From Gammaproteobacteria bacterium (lineage in GTDB: Bacteria > Pseudomonadota > Gammaproteobacteria > Steroidobacterales > GCA-2729495), in contig VGVH01000003.1 of assembly GCA_016874095.1 (NCBI GenBank), positions 1 to 64,000 on the forward strand: a stretch of 64,000 nucleotides of DNA, written 5' to 3'. How positions within the stretch are numbered: the stretch's first letter is position 1; every line of letters starts with the position of its first letter. Shown here in pieces: positions 23,522 through 32,872 of the stretch. The position numbers and the translations under genes are program-made. Below the pieces are notes generated by a model that ran no database searches, was not told where the DNA came from, and worked only from the letters and a program-made list of their open reading frames with translations.

Positions 23522-24418
23522 GTGGCAGACGTCAGCATGCGCCAGATGCTGGAGGCGGGTGTTCATTTCGGACACCAGACCAGGTACTGGAACCCCAAGA
23601 TGGCGCCGTTCATTTTCGGTGCCCGTAACAACATTCACATCATCAATCTGGAGCAGACGGTCCCGCTGTTCCACAAGGCCTGCGGCTTCGTGAAGAACCT
23701 TGCAGCCGATGGCGGCACGCTGCTTTTCGTTGGAACCAAGCGATCCGCGCGCGATTCGGTCAAGGCCCAGGCCGAGCGCTGTGGCATGCCCTATGTTAGC
23801 CATCGCTGGCTCGGCGGCATGCTGACCAACTTCAAGACGATCCGTCAGTCGATACGTCGGCTGGAAGAGCTGCAGGGCATACAGGCCGATGGATCCATCG
23901 ACCGGCTGACCAAGAAGGAAGTGCTGACGTTGCGTCGCGAGCAGGAGAAGCTCGAGCGCAGCCTCGGTGGCATCAAGACGCTTGGAGCGCTGCCAGACGC
24001 GATTTTCGTGATCGATGTCGGACACGAGAAAATTGCCGTTCACGAGGCACGTATTCTCGGTATACCGGTAGTCGGCATCGTCGACACGAATTGCTCCCCC
24101 GATGAAGTCGACTATGTGATTCCGGGGAACGACGATGCGATGCGGGCGGCGGAGCTTTACGCCTTCGGTATTGCTGATGCCGTTCTCGCTGGGCGCGCTT
24201 CGGTCCCGTCCATTCCGGCCGGAGAGGACGAGTTCGTGGAGCTCGACACCGAAGGCAGGCCTAAGGCCCAGCCGGGCGCCAGAAAGGTGCCGGCCGGCCG
24301 CAAGACTGCGCGCGGTCGCTCCTCGGGCGATTCGCCAAAGCCGGCTGTCCGGCGCGCCCGGACCAAGGCGACCCAGGATAAGCCCGCGGAAGCGGGCGGC
24401 AAGGACGAACTGGAATAA
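23522..24418 (+). CDS. rpsB: 30S ribosomal protein S2, with extended basic C-terminus
   Basis: The 298-residue S2 protein starts at a GTG with a perfect AAGGAG six bases upstream. Family features are present throughout: [22 protein letters not shown], the [17 protein letters not shown] loop, and [28 protein letters not shown]. coli S2 has about 241 residues. This one carries roughly 50 extra residues after the conserved core, rich in Lys, Arg, Ala, Gly and Pro (for example [13 protein letters not shown] and [10 protein letters not shown]), ending in an acidic EAGGKDELE. The tail is likely disordered. It heads the rpsB-tsf-pyrH-frr operon. Confidence 0.97.
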   Translation: MADVSMRQMLEAGVHFGHQTRYWNPKMAPFIFGARNNIHIINLEQTVPLFHKACGFVKNLAADGGTLLFVGTKRSARDSVKAQAERCGMPYVSHRWLGGMLTNFKTIRQSIRRLEELQGIQADGSIDRLTKKEVLTLRREQEKLERSLGGIKTLGALPDAIFVIDVGHEKIAVHEARILGIPVVGIVDTNCSPDEVDYVIPGNDDAMRAAELYAFGIADAVLAGRASVPSIPAGEDEFVELDTEGRPKAQPGARKVPAGRKTARGRSSGDSPKPAVRRARTKATQDKPAEAGGKDELE

Positions 24419-24426
24419 ATGGCGCG

Positions 24427-24441
24427 CGGGGTGATGCCCCG
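24427..24441 (+). terminator. Hairpin between rpsB and tsf, possible attenuator
   Basis: A CGGGG-TGATG-CCCCG inverted repeat sits nine bases after the rpsB stop. No U-run follows, so it is not a standard intrinsic terminator. In E. coli transcription is partly attenuated between these two genes, and this hairpin could serve the same purpose or stabilise the upstream message. Confidence 0.3.
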
Positions 24442-24458
24442 TCGCGGGGAGTGCACCG

Positions 24459-25340
24459 ATGAGCATTTCTGCAAGCGTGGTCAAGGAACTGCGTGAGCGC
24501 ACAGGCGCCGGCATGATGGAGTGCAAGAGCGCACTCGTCGAAGCCGGTGGTGAAATCGATGCGGCGGCCGAGATTCTCCGCAAGCGCGGCCAGGCCAAAG
24601 CGGACAAGAAGGCCACTCGTATCGCGGCCGAGGGTCGGGTTGAATTGGCCGTATCGGCCGACGGCAAGTCCGGCGTGCTGCTCGAAGCAAACTGTGAAAC
24701 CGATTTCGTCGCGCGTGACGAGAATTTTCTTTCGTTCGTGCGTGAGGCGGCTGCCCTGGCGCTTGTCAGTGGTCCGTCTGACATCGCCGCGCTTATGGCA
24801 ATCTCCCGTCCTGCGGGCGGCACGCTCGAGGACCTCCGGAAAGAACTGGTCGCCAAAATCGGTGAGAACATCGCCATTCGTCGCTTCGATCTCCTGCGCA
24901 CCGCAGGTCAGCTGGGAACCTATGTCCATGGCACCCGCATTGGCGTGATCATCGACGTTGCCGGGGGAGATGACGATCTGCGTCGTGATCTGGCGATGCA
25001 CGTCGCCGCGGCCCGGCCCCAGTGCGTCTCCGCGGAGGACGTGCCAGCGGATGTGCTCGACCGCGAGCGTCGCATCCTCTCGGAACAGGCGTCCCAGGAA
25101 GGCAAGCCGGCCGAGATCGTCGCGAAGATGGTCGAGGGCCGACTGCGCAAGTTCCTCGGAGAGATCACCCTGCTCGGTCAACCGTTCGTCAAGGATCCTG
25201 ATACGAGCGTCGGCAAGCTTGTGCAGGGCAGGAAGGCGACAGTGCAGCGCTTCGTGCGGCTGGAGGTCGGCGAAGGCATAGAGAAAAAGTCGGCGAATTT
25301 CGCCGAGGAAGTTCGCGCCCAGCTGGAGGCACATGCCTGA
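24459..25340 (+). CDS. tsf: Translation elongation factor Ts
   Basis: The 293-residue factor exchanges GDP for GTP on EF-Tu. The N-terminal helical domain VVKELRERTGAGMMECKSAL and the core motif EANCETDFVARDENF, whose Asp-Phe contacts EF-Tu's magnesium site, are clear. The C-terminal module begins near GRLRKFLGEITLLGQPFVKD. The ATG follows GGGGAG seven bases upstream. The length is slightly above E. coli EF-Ts (283). Confidence 0.97.
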   Translation: MSISASVVKELRERTGAGMMECKSALVEAGGEIDAAAEILRKRGQAKADKKATRIAAEGRVELAVSADGKSGVLLEANCETDFVARDENFLSFVREAAALALVSGPSDIAALMAISRPAGGTLEDLRKELVAKIGENIAIRRFDLLRTAGQLGTYVHGTRIGVIIDVAGGDDDLRRDLAMHVAAARPQCVSAEDVPADVLDRERRILSEQASQEGKPAEIVAKMVEGRLRKFLGEITLLGQPFVKDPDTSVGKLVQGRKATVQRFVRLEVGEGIEKKSANFAEEVRAQLEAHA

Positions 25341-25397
25341 TGCAGCCGGTAACTGCCCGGCACAAGCCCGCTGGCTTCCGGCTGGCGGCGGAAACGT

Positions 25398-26126
25398 ATG
25401 ACGCGATCTGACAGGCCATTCGGGCGGATGCTGCTCAAGCTGAGCGGTGAGGCCCTGCTCGGCGGCGAGGACTACGGCATCGATCCGGCGATGCTCGGTC
25501 GCGTGGCCGGCGAACTCACCGAGTTGAGCCGGATGGGTATACAGCTCGGCGTCGTGATCGGCGGCGGCAATATCTTCCGTGGTGCCGGCCTGGCACGTGC
25601 AGGCATGGACCGGGTCACCGGCGACCACATGGGAATGCTGGCAACGGTAATCAATGCCCTGGCGCTGCAGGATGCACTGGAGCGCGCCGGTGCCTTTGCC
25701 CGGGTGATGTCGGCTCTGCAGATTCACGAGGTCTGCGAGGACTACATCCGTCGCCGCGCGATACGTCACCTGGAGAAAGACCGGATCGTGATCCTGGCCG
25801 CCGGCACCGGCAACCCCTTTTTTACCACGGACACTGCCGCTGCTCTGCGCGCGATCGAGATCGGCGCCGATGTGCTGGTCAAGGCGACCAAGGTGGACGG
25901 CGTGTATACCGCCGATCCCAAGAAGGACAAGACCGCGTCCCGTTACGAGCAGCTGAGCTATGACCGGGTGCTTACCGACAAGCTCGGCGTCATGGACGCC
26001 ACCGCTGTGGTCATGTGCCGCGACAACGGGCTGCCGATCCGGGTTTTCGATCTCAATGAACCCGGTGCGCTGGTGCGGGTGGCGAAAGGCGAGGCGGTCG
26101 GTACACTGGTTACCGACGGCAATTAG
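25398..26126 (+). CDS. pyrH: UMP kinase (uridylate kinase)
   Basis: The 242-residue amino-acid-kinase-fold enzyme phosphorylates UMP to UDP, feeding the CTP synthase encoded downstream in the window. [20 protein letters not shown] gives the phosphate-binding N-terminus, [14 protein letters not shown] the nucleotide loop, and [15 protein letters not shown] and [16 protein letters not shown] the UMP and ATP contacts. Length and position between tsf and frr are standard. Confidence 0.97.
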   Translation: MTRSDRPFGRMLLKLSGEALLGGEDYGIDPAMLGRVAGELTELSRMGIQLGVVIGGGNIFRGAGLARAGMDRVTGDHMGMLATVINALALQDALERAGAFARVMSALQIHEVCEDYIRRRAIRHLEKDRIVILAAGTGNPFFTTDTAAALRAIEIGADVLVKATKVDGVYTADPKKDKTASRYEQLSYDRVLTDKLGVMDATAVVMCRDNGLPIRVFDLNEPGALVRVAKGEAVGTLVTDGN

Positions 26127-26159
26127 GCTGGCTTCGCTAAGGAGCTTCAGGGTGACGAC

Positions 26160-26717
26160 ATGATCGCCGATATCCGCAAGGACGCCGAACAGCGCATGGC
26201 GAAAGCCGTTGGAGCGTTCGGCCAGCTTCTGAAGAAGCTCAGGACCGGACGTGCCCATGTCGGTCTTCTCGAGCACATTCAGGTCGACTATTACGGCTCG
26301 AACGTGCCGCTCAACCAGACCGCGAACGTAGCGGTGGAAGACGGGCGTACGCTTTCGGTCACGCCCTGGGAACAGAAGATGGTCGCGGTGATCGAGAAAG
26401 CGATCCAGAATTCCGACCTGGGCCTGATGCCGGTCACTGCTGGCACGGTTATCCGCGTGCCCCTGCCGCCCCTTACCGAGGAACGGCGCCGCGATCTCGC
26501 GAAGCACATCAACAAGGAAGCCGAGCAGGCACGGGTGGTCGTTCGCGGGATACGCCGCGATGCTCTGGCGGACCTCAAGGAGCTGCTCAAGGAGCGTGAA
26601 ATCACCGAGGACGACGACCGCAAGGGGCAGCAGCTGGTCCAGGAGCTTACGGACCGGCACGTTGCCCAGATCGAACAGTTGTCGACAGATAAGCAAAAGG
26701 AAATCATGCAGGTATGA
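26160..26717 (+). CDS. frr: Ribosome recycling factor
   Basis: The 185-residue protein splits post-termination ribosomes together with EF-G. It matches the family over its full length: KLRTGRAHVGLLEHIQVDYYG, the domain II turn PLNQTANV and TLSVTPWE, and the C-terminal helix RIPLPPLTEERRRDLAKHI-like segment VPLPPLTEERRRDLAKHI. The ATG is preceded by a weak AGGGTGAC. It is the last of the rpsB-tsf-pyrH-frr block; uppS follows 12 bases later. Confidence 0.96.
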   Translation: MIADIRKDAEQRMAKAVGAFGQLLKKLRTGRAHVGLLEHIQVDYYGSNVPLNQTANVAVEDGRTLSVTPWEQKMVAVIEKAIQNSDLGLMPVTAGTVIRVPLPPLTEERRRDLAKHINKEAEQARVVVRGIRRDALADLKELLKEREITEDDDRKGQQLVQELTDRHVAQIEQLSTDKQKEIMQV

Positions 26718-26729
26718 TCTCTTTTTTCA

Positions 26730-27503
26730 GTGAGACGTGACGTCGTGACCGCCGACACCAACTCGGCCGAGGCGCCGTATCCCGCTCCCAGGCACATCGC
26801 CATCATCATGGATGGCAACGGACGCTGGGCTTCGGCACATGGCAAGTCGCGGTACGCTGGGCACCAGGCTGGCGTGGGCGCAGCGCGGGCGATAGCCATG
26901 GCGGCAGTCGAGTCCGGCATAAAGGTCCTCACGCTGTTCGCGTTCAGCAGCGAGAACTGGAATCGGCCGGCTGATGAAGTGAACGGTCTCATGCACCTGT
27001 TCTTCGAAGTGCTGCAGCAGGAGTTAGACGAGCTGCAGTCGCACGGCATCCAGCTCCGATTCATCGGCGCTCGCGAACATCTGCCCGAGATTCTGCGCAA
27101 GCGCATCGCAGCAGCAGAGGCCAAGACCGCCGGCGAAGTCCGCATGGTTCTTGTCCTGGCTGTTGCCTATGGCGGCCGCTGGGACCTCGTGCAGGCAACG
27201 CAGCGAATTGCTGCGAAGGTTCGGGCGGGCGATCTTCAGCCGGACGACATCGACGAGGCGGTCGTCAGCCGCCATATGGCGCTGGCCGGTCTTCCGGCGC
27301 CAGATCTGCTCATCCGGACCGGCGGCGAGCAGCGGGTGAGCAACTTCCTCCTTTGGGATCTCGCCTATACGGAAATATTATTTTCCCCGGCATTTTGGCC
27401 GGATTTCCGCGCCGCGGAATTTGCGGCTGCGGTCGATTGCTTTCGCGCGCGTGAACGTCGTTACGGTCGCACGAGGGACCGGCTCGAGGCACTGGCCGAC
27501 TGA
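26730..27503 (+). CDS. uppS: Undecaprenyl diphosphate synthase (cis-prenyltransferase)
   Basis: The 257-residue enzyme elongates farnesyl diphosphate with eight isopentenyl units to make the carrier lipid for peptidoglycan and LPS. The catalytic Asp lies in HIAIIMDGNGRWA, followed by [16 protein letters not shown], the FAFSSENWNRP loop and the C-terminal RTGGEQRVSNFLLWDLAYTE that binds isopentenyl diphosphate. The GTG at 26730 is assumed; a GTG at 26745 is an alternative and neither has a good ribosome site. dxr, which lies before uppS in E. coli, is absent from the 12-base gap to frr. Confidence 0.95.
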   Translation: MRRDVVTADTNSAEAPYPAPRHIAIIMDGNGRWASAHGKSRYAGHQAGVGAARAIAMAAVESGIKVLTLFAFSSENWNRPADEVNGLMHLFFEVLQQELDELQSHGIQLRFIGAREHLPEILRKRIAAAEAKTAGEVRMVLVLAVAYGGRWDLVQATQRIAAKVRAGDLQPDDIDEAVVSRHMALAGLPAPDLLIRTGGEQRVSNFLLWDLAYTEILFSPAFWPDFRAAEFAAAVDCFRARERRYGRTRDRLEALAD

Positions 27504-27545
27504 CGGCCGGCCCGCGGGCAGCAGCGGCGTCATCCCTACCGGCCG

Positions 27546-28364
27546 ATGGCCATCAGCAGCCTGACTCAGCGCGTTTTCACGGCGGTGGTGCTCGTGGCGC
27601 TGCTGTTACCGGCATTACTGTTCCTGCCGAAGGGATTCGGCCTGGCGCTGGTCTCTGTGTTCGTGTTGGGCGCCGCGTGGGAGTGGTCGGCGTTCGTCGC
27701 CGCCGCCAGTCCGCGGCGCATCGCATACGTAGGCGCCGTCGCGTTTGTAATGGCCGCCGTTGCCTGGGTTGTGCCGGCGCGGCTTTCCGGCACGGTCGTG
27801 CTCGTCGCCGCGCTGCTGTGGTGGAGCGTTGCGTTCGCCATGGTCCTGCGTTTTCCGTTCAAGGTCGGCCGACCGCTGGCAGCCGTTGCGGGCGCCTGCG
27901 TGCTCGTTCCCGCCTGGTTTGCGCTGTTGACGCTGCTTGATACGCCCTCCGGCGGGCGGACACTGCTGCTGGTGGTCATTGCAATAACCTGTGCCGCCGA
28001 CATCGGTGCCTATTTCGCCGGCAGACGATTCGGTCGCGTCAAGCTCGCTCCGCAGGTGAGTCCGGGCAAGACCTGGGAGGGCGTGATGGGTGGGTTGCTG
28101 CTGGCGGTCGCAGTGGCGCTTGCATCGGCGGCCTGGCTGCGAATGCCGCCAGGTCCGGCTGTCTTTCTGGGCCTGAGCGTCGCTTCGCTTTCAATCGTCG
28201 GCGACCTTACGGCGAGCTTGTTCAAGCGCGGCGCCGGTCTGAAGGACAGCGGCAGCATCTTCCCGGGCCACGGCGGCATCCTCGATCGCATCGACAGCTT
28301 GACCGCTGCGGCGCCGCTTTTTGTGCTGGTCGCGGGCTGGCTCGGTTGGCTTGGCGCACGGTGA
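27546..28364 (+). CDS. cdsA: Phosphatidate cytidylyltransferase (CDP-diglyceride synthase)
   Basis: The 272-residue inner-membrane enzyme makes CDP-diacylglycerol from phosphatidate and CTP, the branch point of phospholipid synthesis. Six to eight hydrophobic helices are visible. The family signature sits near the C-terminus: GDLTASLFKRGAGLKDSG followed by FPGHGGILDRIDSL. SPGKTWEGVMGGLL supplies the CTP-binding loop. It lies 42 bases after uppS and ends 82 bases before rseP. That 82-base gap encodes no recognisable dxr residue. Confidence 0.95.
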   Translation: MAISSLTQRVFTAVVLVALLLPALLFLPKGFGLALVSVFVLGAAWEWSAFVAAASPRRIAYVGAVAFVMAAVAWVVPARLSGTVVLVAALLWWSVAFAMVLRFPFKVGRPLAAVAGACVLVPAWFALLTLLDTPSGGRTLLLVVIAITCAADIGAYFAGRRFGRVKLAPQVSPGKTWEGVMGGLLLAVAVALASAAWLRMPPGPAVFLGLSVASLSIVGDLTASLFKRGAGLKDSGSIFPGHGGILDRIDSLTAAAPLFVLVAGWLGWLGAR

Positions 28365-28446
28365 TGGTTGCCAGCCGCGCGGCACGCTTGCGATCATGGG
28401 CGCGTACGGCGTCGCTGCATGTGCGTTTGCCTTCCGCCGGGGTCCT

Positions 28447-29811
28447 ATGAGCGTACTCGTGTCCGTGACCGCGTTCCTCGTTGCCATCGGCGTGCTCGTC
28501 GCCGTGCACGAGTACGGGCATTACATCGCGGCACGCTGGCTCGGCGTGAAGGTTCTGCGGTATTCGATCGGATTCGGGAAACCCCTGTGGACCCGCCGTT
28601 CGGGTCCGGACAGCACCGAGTACTGCGTCTCGGCCATTCCGTTTGGCGGCTACGTCAAATTGCTGGATGAGCGTGATTGTGCTGTTTCATTCTCCGAGCA
28701 GGATCGTGCTTTCAACCGCCAGCCGATCGCCTCGCGCGTGGTGATACTGGCGGCAGGGCCACTGCTGAATTTCCTGTTCGCGATCGCGGCTTACTGGGCC
28801 ATGTTCGTTATCGGTGTGCCCGGGTTGCGCCCCCTAGTCGGCGAGGTTGAACCCGGATCGATTGCCGGGCGGGCCGGGCTCTTGGCCGGTGACCAGATCA
28901 TCCGTGTCGGCGACACGGACACCACGACATTGCAGGCAGCCGTGGTCGCTATCCTCGACGAACTTCTCGCAGCAGAGCGGATCGGAATGACCGTGCGTGG
29001 GGAACGAGGCGACACGCGTGTGTTGTCACTGGATGTCGCGGGGCGCGCTGCGGAGCTGACCGAGCCCGGCGTCTTGTTCGAAGGACTGGGATTCGACACG
29101 TGGTCGCCGCAGATTCCTCCCGTGATAGGTAAGGTCTTGCCCGGCGGAACGGCGGAGCGTGCCGGGCTCCTCGCCGGAGACACTGTCATCAGTGCCGATG
29201 GCGAACCGGTAGCCACCTGGCCGCAGTGGGTGAGATTCGTCCGGGACCGGCCCGGGCGCATGATCGAGCTCGTGGTTGAACGTGACGGGAATCGCATCGA
29301 GGTGATGTTGCCCGTGGAGCGCAGCAGCGAGGATGGCGAAACGATCGGGCGCATTGGTGCCGGCCCGCAGGTTCCGGACGACCTCGCCCAGGCGCTGCAG
29401 GACGTAGAGCGTTACGGACCTCTTGATGGGCTCGGCCAGGCGCTTTTGCGGACCTGGGAGATGTCCAGCCTCACTTTGCGGATGATTTTCCGAATGATCA
29501 CCGGCGACGTATCGGTGAAGAACATCAGTGGGCCGATCAACATTGCCCAATATGCCGGCTACAGTGCCAGTATCGGCCTGACATCGTTCCTCAGTTTCCT
29601 CGCGATCGTTTCGATAAGCCTTGGCGTGCTTAACCTGCTGCCGGTGCCAATGCTCGACGGTGGCCAGATCCTCTTCCAGCTGGTCGAGGCCGTGAAGGGA
29701 GAGCCGCTTTCGGAGCGGTCCCAGCTCCTCGGTCAACAGGTGGGCATCGTCCTGCTGCTGGCCCTGATGAGCTACGCTTTTTACAACGACATCGCCCGGC
29801 TACTCGGATAA
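28447..29811 (+). CDS. rseP: RIP zinc metalloprotease RseP (site-2 protease)
   Basis: This 454-residue membrane protease makes the intramembrane cut in the anti-sigma factor RseA, releasing sigma-E; RseA is encoded at 59478-60059. The zinc site His21-Glu-x-x-His25 lies in VAVHEYGHY, two PDZ domains follow in the periplasmic part (about 120-210 and 215-300, with EPGSIAGRAGLLAGDQI and LPGGTAERAGLLAGDTV), and the third ligand Asp is in NLLPVPMLDGGQ. The ATG at 28447 follows a GGGG; the longer upstream frame lies inside cdsA. bamA begins 5 bases after the stop. Confidence 0.95.
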   Translation: MSVLVSVTAFLVAIGVLVAVHEYGHYIAARWLGVKVLRYSIGFGKPLWTRRSGPDSTEYCVSAIPFGGYVKLLDERDCAVSFSEQDRAFNRQPIASRVVILAAGPLLNFLFAIAAYWAMFVIGVPGLRPLVGEVEPGSIAGRAGLLAGDQIIRVGDTDTTTLQAAVVAILDELLAAERIGMTVRGERGDTRVLSLDVAGRAAELTEPGVLFEGLGFDTWSPQIPPVIGKVLPGGTAERAGLLAGDTVISADGEPVATWPQWVRFVRDRPGRMIELVVERDGNRIEVMLPVERSSEDGETIGRIGAGPQVPDDLAQALQDVERYGPLDGLGQALLRTWEMSSLTLRMIFRMITGDVSVKNISGPINIAQYAGYSASIGLTSFLSFLAIVSISLGVLNLLPVPMLDGGQILFQLVEAVKGEPLSERSQLLGQQVGIVLLLALMSYAFYNDIARLLG

Positions 29812-29816
29812 ACCGC

Positions 29817-32258
29817 TTGCGCCTGATCGTTCAACACCGGGAGTCTGGGTCTCGGCGCCTGCGGGCGGTAGCGCTGGCGCCCGTCCTTTTCTGCGCAACT
29901 GCTCTTGCGCAGGCACCAGCAGACCTCCTGATCCGGGATATACGCGTCGAGGGCCTGCAGCGCATCGCGGAAGGCACGGTTTTCAACTACCTGCCGCTGA
30001 ATATCGGCGACAGGCTGACGGAGCAGCGAAGCCAGGAGGCCCTCCGCGCCGTTTACGCAACCGGATTCTTCCGCGACATCGAGTTTCGTTGGGATGCAGG
30101 CACCCTCGTGATCGCGGTGGCCGAGCGGCCGTCGATCGAGAGCTTCACCATCGACGGCAACAAGGACATCAAGACGGAGGACCTGAACGAGTCTCTCGCC
30201 AGGATCGGCATCAAGACCGGCCGGATATTCAACCGCTCCGTCCTCGATGACGTCGAGCAGTCGCTGACCGACCAGTATTTCAGCCAGGGCAAATATGGCG
30301 CTGAAGTCCGCACCGAGGTCGAGGACCTGCCGGATAATCGCGTCCGTATCGCGATCAAGATCACGGAGGGCGAGCGGGCCCGGATCCGCCAGATCAATCT
30401 GGTCGGCAACCGCAGCTTCGACGACGAGGAGATTCTCGAAGCGTTCCAGCTGAAGATGCCGAACTGGTTGTCCTTCATCCGCCAGGACGATCGTTACTCA
30501 CGCGAGACCCTGCAGGGCGACCTCGAGACGTTGCGTTCCTTCTACATGGACCGGGGTTTCGCTGACTTCGGCATCGACTCGACCCAGGTGGCTCTGTCGC
30601 CGGACAAGAAGGACATTTTCATCACCGCTAATATCCGCGAGGGTGATCGCTACAAGATCTCGGAGATCAAGCTGGCCGGTGACCTGATCCTGGATGAGAG
30701 ACTGCTCAACGCCTTCGTGCTCGTCAAGCCGGGCCAGACGTACTCCCAGAGGGTGATAACCCAGAGCGCGGATCTGATCCGCCTGCGCCTCGGAGAGGAG
30801 GGCTACGCCTTCGCGACGGTTGAGCCGGTTCCGGAACTCGACAAGGACAAGAAGACCGCGGCGGTCACCCTGTACATCGAACCCAAGAATCGCGTTTATG
30901 TCAGGCGGGTGAATTTCGCCGGCTCGTCCGCCGTCAATGACGAGGTGTTCCGTCGCGAGGTCCGCCAGTTCGAGGGCGCGTACCTGTCGAACAGCAAGCT
31001 CGAGCGTTCCAAGATCCGCCTGCAACGTTTGCCCTACGTCGAGAACGTCGAGGTCGAGACCACGCCGGTGCCGGGAACACCTGATCTCGTGGACCTCGAC
31101 TTCAAGATCGAGGAGGGCCTGCCGGGCCAGTTCGGCGGTGGTGTCGGCTATTCGGAATCGCAGAAGTTCCTGTTGAACGGCAGCTTCGTCCACACGAATT
31201 TTCTCGGCACCGGAAATCGCGTGGCTGCCGACGTCAGCACGGGTCGCTTTCGTACGATTTACAGCCTGTCCTATACCGACCCTTATACCAATCTGGACGA
31301 AGTGAGCCGCACGGTCAGCCTCGCCTACCGCGACATCACCCAGTTCACCTCCGGCTCGTCCGACTTCTCGACCGAAACTTTCACTGCCTCGGTCGAGTAC
31401 AGCTATCCGATCACCGAGTACCAGCGGCTGATCTACGGAGTCAGCTGGCAGGAGTCCAACCTGCTGTCGAATTCACTGCGCAGCCTGCAGGCCCAGGACT
31501 GGGTGCAGAACAATGGCGACAGTTTTACCGATATCGTCAGCGGCGGAGCGACGATCTATGGGACGAATTTCAGCAGCTTCGACCTGGTTGCCGGCTGGGT
31601 TTACGACAGCCGCAATCGCGCCCTTTTTGCCGACCGCGGTGCCAGGCACCGGGTGATACTCGCGAGTACCATTCCCGGCTCGGACGTCGAGTACTACACG
31701 CTTAATTATGGTGCCACTCAGTATCTCCCCCTCGGCCGGCTGTTCACGGCAGCGTTCAATCTCGATATCGGTTACGGCGGCAGTTACGGTGACACCACCT
31801 CGCTGCCTCCCTACAAGAACTATTTCGCCGGCGGCCCCGATACCGTCCGCGGGTTTCGCGAAAACTATCTCGGACCGCGGGATACGGAAGGCAATCCCTA
31901 TGGCGGCAACCTGCTGGTTGCCGCACAGACCGAGCTTATCCTGCCGATACCGGAGGAGTGGCGGTCGCGATCGCGGGTGTCGCTGTTCTATGACATCGGC
32001 AACAGCTTCTCCACCGGTGACGTGGTGTTTTACTCGCCCGGGCAGAACAATCCCAACGTGATCGACTATGATTTCGACTTCAACGAACTGAGACAATCGA
32101 TCGGCATCTCTGCACAGTGGCTCGCGCCGCTCGGCCTGTTCCGCTTCAGCTATGCCTTCCCGCTGAACGACAAGGCGGCGATCGAGGACGACGGCTCGCT
32201 GCTCACCTACGGAGACGAAACGGAGGAGTTCCAGTTTTCGATCGGTGGGGCTTTCTGA
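29817..32258 (+). CDS. bamA: Outer membrane protein assembly factor BamA
   Basis: The 813-residue Omp85 protein folds beta-barrel proteins into the outer membrane. A signal peptide (about 1-30, LAPVLFCATALAQA) is followed by five POTRA domains (IRDIRVEGLQRIAEGTVF is the start of the first) and a 16-strand barrel. The conserved lid-loop motif appears as PDTVRGFRENYLGPRD (VRGF). The last residues EEFQFSIGGAF end in the aromatic needed for barrel recognition. The start codon is a TTG five bases after the rseP stop; no in-frame ATG lies nearby. Length is almost equal to E. coli BamA (810). Confidence 0.96.
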   Translation: MRLIVQHRESGSRRLRAVALAPVLFCATALAQAPADLLIRDIRVEGLQRIAEGTVFNYLPLNIGDRLTEQRSQEALRAVYATGFFRDIEFRWDAGTLVIAVAERPSIESFTIDGNKDIKTEDLNESLARIGIKTGRIFNRSVLDDVEQSLTDQYFSQGKYGAEVRTEVEDLPDNRVRIAIKITEGERARIRQINLVGNRSFDDEEILEAFQLKMPNWLSFIRQDDRYSRETLQGDLETLRSFYMDRGFADFGIDSTQVALSPDKKDIFITANIREGDRYKISEIKLAGDLILDERLLNAFVLVKPGQTYSQRVITQSADLIRLRLGEEGYAFATVEPVPELDKDKKTAAVTLYIEPKNRVYVRRVNFAGSSAVNDEVFRREVRQFEGAYLSNSKLERSKIRLQRLPYVENVEVETTPVPGTPDLVDLDFKIEEGLPGQFGGGVGYSESQKFLLNGSFVHTNFLGTGNRVAADVSTGRFRTIYSLSYTDPYTNLDEVSRTVSLAYRDITQFTSGSSDFSTETFTASVEYSYPITEYQRLIYGVSWQESNLLSNSLRSLQAQDWVQNNGDSFTDIVSGGATIYGTNFSSFDLVAGWVYDSRNRALFADRGARHRVILASTIPGSDVEYYTLNYGATQYLPLGRLFTAAFNLDIGYGGSYGDTTSLPPYKNYFAGGPDTVRGFRENYLGPRDTEGNPYGGNLLVAAQTELILPIPEEWRSRSRVSLFYDIGNSFSTGDVVFYSPGQNNPNVIDYDFDFNELRQSIGISAQWLAPLGLFRFSYAFPLNDKAAIEDDGSLLTYGDETEEFQFSIGGAF

Positions 32259-32288
32259 CGAATGGACTCAACCAAGGACGACAGGATT

Positions 32289-32846
32289 ATGACGAAACAA
32301 GTGACCGTGCTGGCCACTCTGGTGGCCTGCATACTGCTCGTGCCGGTGACTGCCGGAGCCCAGATGGCGCCGGGGCCGAAGATCGGCGTGGTGAATTTTC
32401 GCGCCCTGCTGAACGAAGCCCCGCAGACGCAACAGAAATTGAAGGCCGTACAGGATGAATTTGCGCAGGAGCAGCGCGCGATCGAGGCCAAGCAGAAGGA
32501 GCTCAAGGACCGCCAGGCCAAGCTGCAGAAGGATCTGCCGGTCATGGGTCTAGAGGAGCGCCGCAGCGCCGAGGCGAAGTTCCGCGAGGACGAGCGTGAA
32601 CTGGGCAGGCGGATCAATGAGTTCAAGGAAGAAATCAGCGCACGGCAGAATGAAGTCCTCGGGCGGCTGCAGGACGATCTGCTCAAGAACGTACAGGCCT
32701 TCGCGACCGCGGGCGGATACGACATCGTGCTGAGCGAATCCGGCGATGTACTGCACGCGTCCGCTTCCGTGAATCTCACGGGCAAGGTGCTGGCGGCGAT
32801 CCAGGCCAAGGCCAAACCCGCGGCGGCTCCCGCGGCCAAGCCCTGA
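32289..32846 (+). CDS. skp: Periplasmic chaperone Skp (OmpH family)
   Basis: The 185-residue protein is a predicted trimeric periplasmic holdase for outer-membrane proteins on their way to BamA. A signal peptide (VLATLVACILLVPVTAGAQ) precedes KIGVVNFRALLNEAPQTQQ, the conserved start of the mature family, then a long charged coiled coil (about residues 45-130) and a C-terminal Ala/Lys/Pro tail. The ATG at 32289 is preferred since it directly precedes the signal peptide; another ATG at 32262 would add nine polar residues. It sits between bamA and lpxD as in E. coli. Confidence 0.9.
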   Translation: MTKQVTVLATLVACILLVPVTAGAQMAPGPKIGVVNFRALLNEAPQTQQKLKAVQDEFAQEQRAIEAKQKELKDRQAKLQKDLPVMGLEERRSAEAKFREDERELGRRINEFKEEISARQNEVLGRLQDDLLKNVQAFATAGGYDIVLSESGDVLHASASVNLTGKVLAAIQAKAKPAAAPAAKP

Positions 32847-32872
32847 AGCCGGGCGCCTCACGGCAGCATAAG

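Noticed and set aside
24261-26696. 811-codon minus-strand open frame across rpsB, tsf, pyrH and frr
   Set aside because: It is antisense to four clearly conserved genes and shows no recognisable domain; long stop-free antisense frames are expected at this GC content.
28365-28446. Possible dxr remnant between cdsA and rseP
   Set aside because: Translation of the 82 bases in all frames resembles neither end of Dxr; it looks like ordinary spacer with a start-proximal GGGG.
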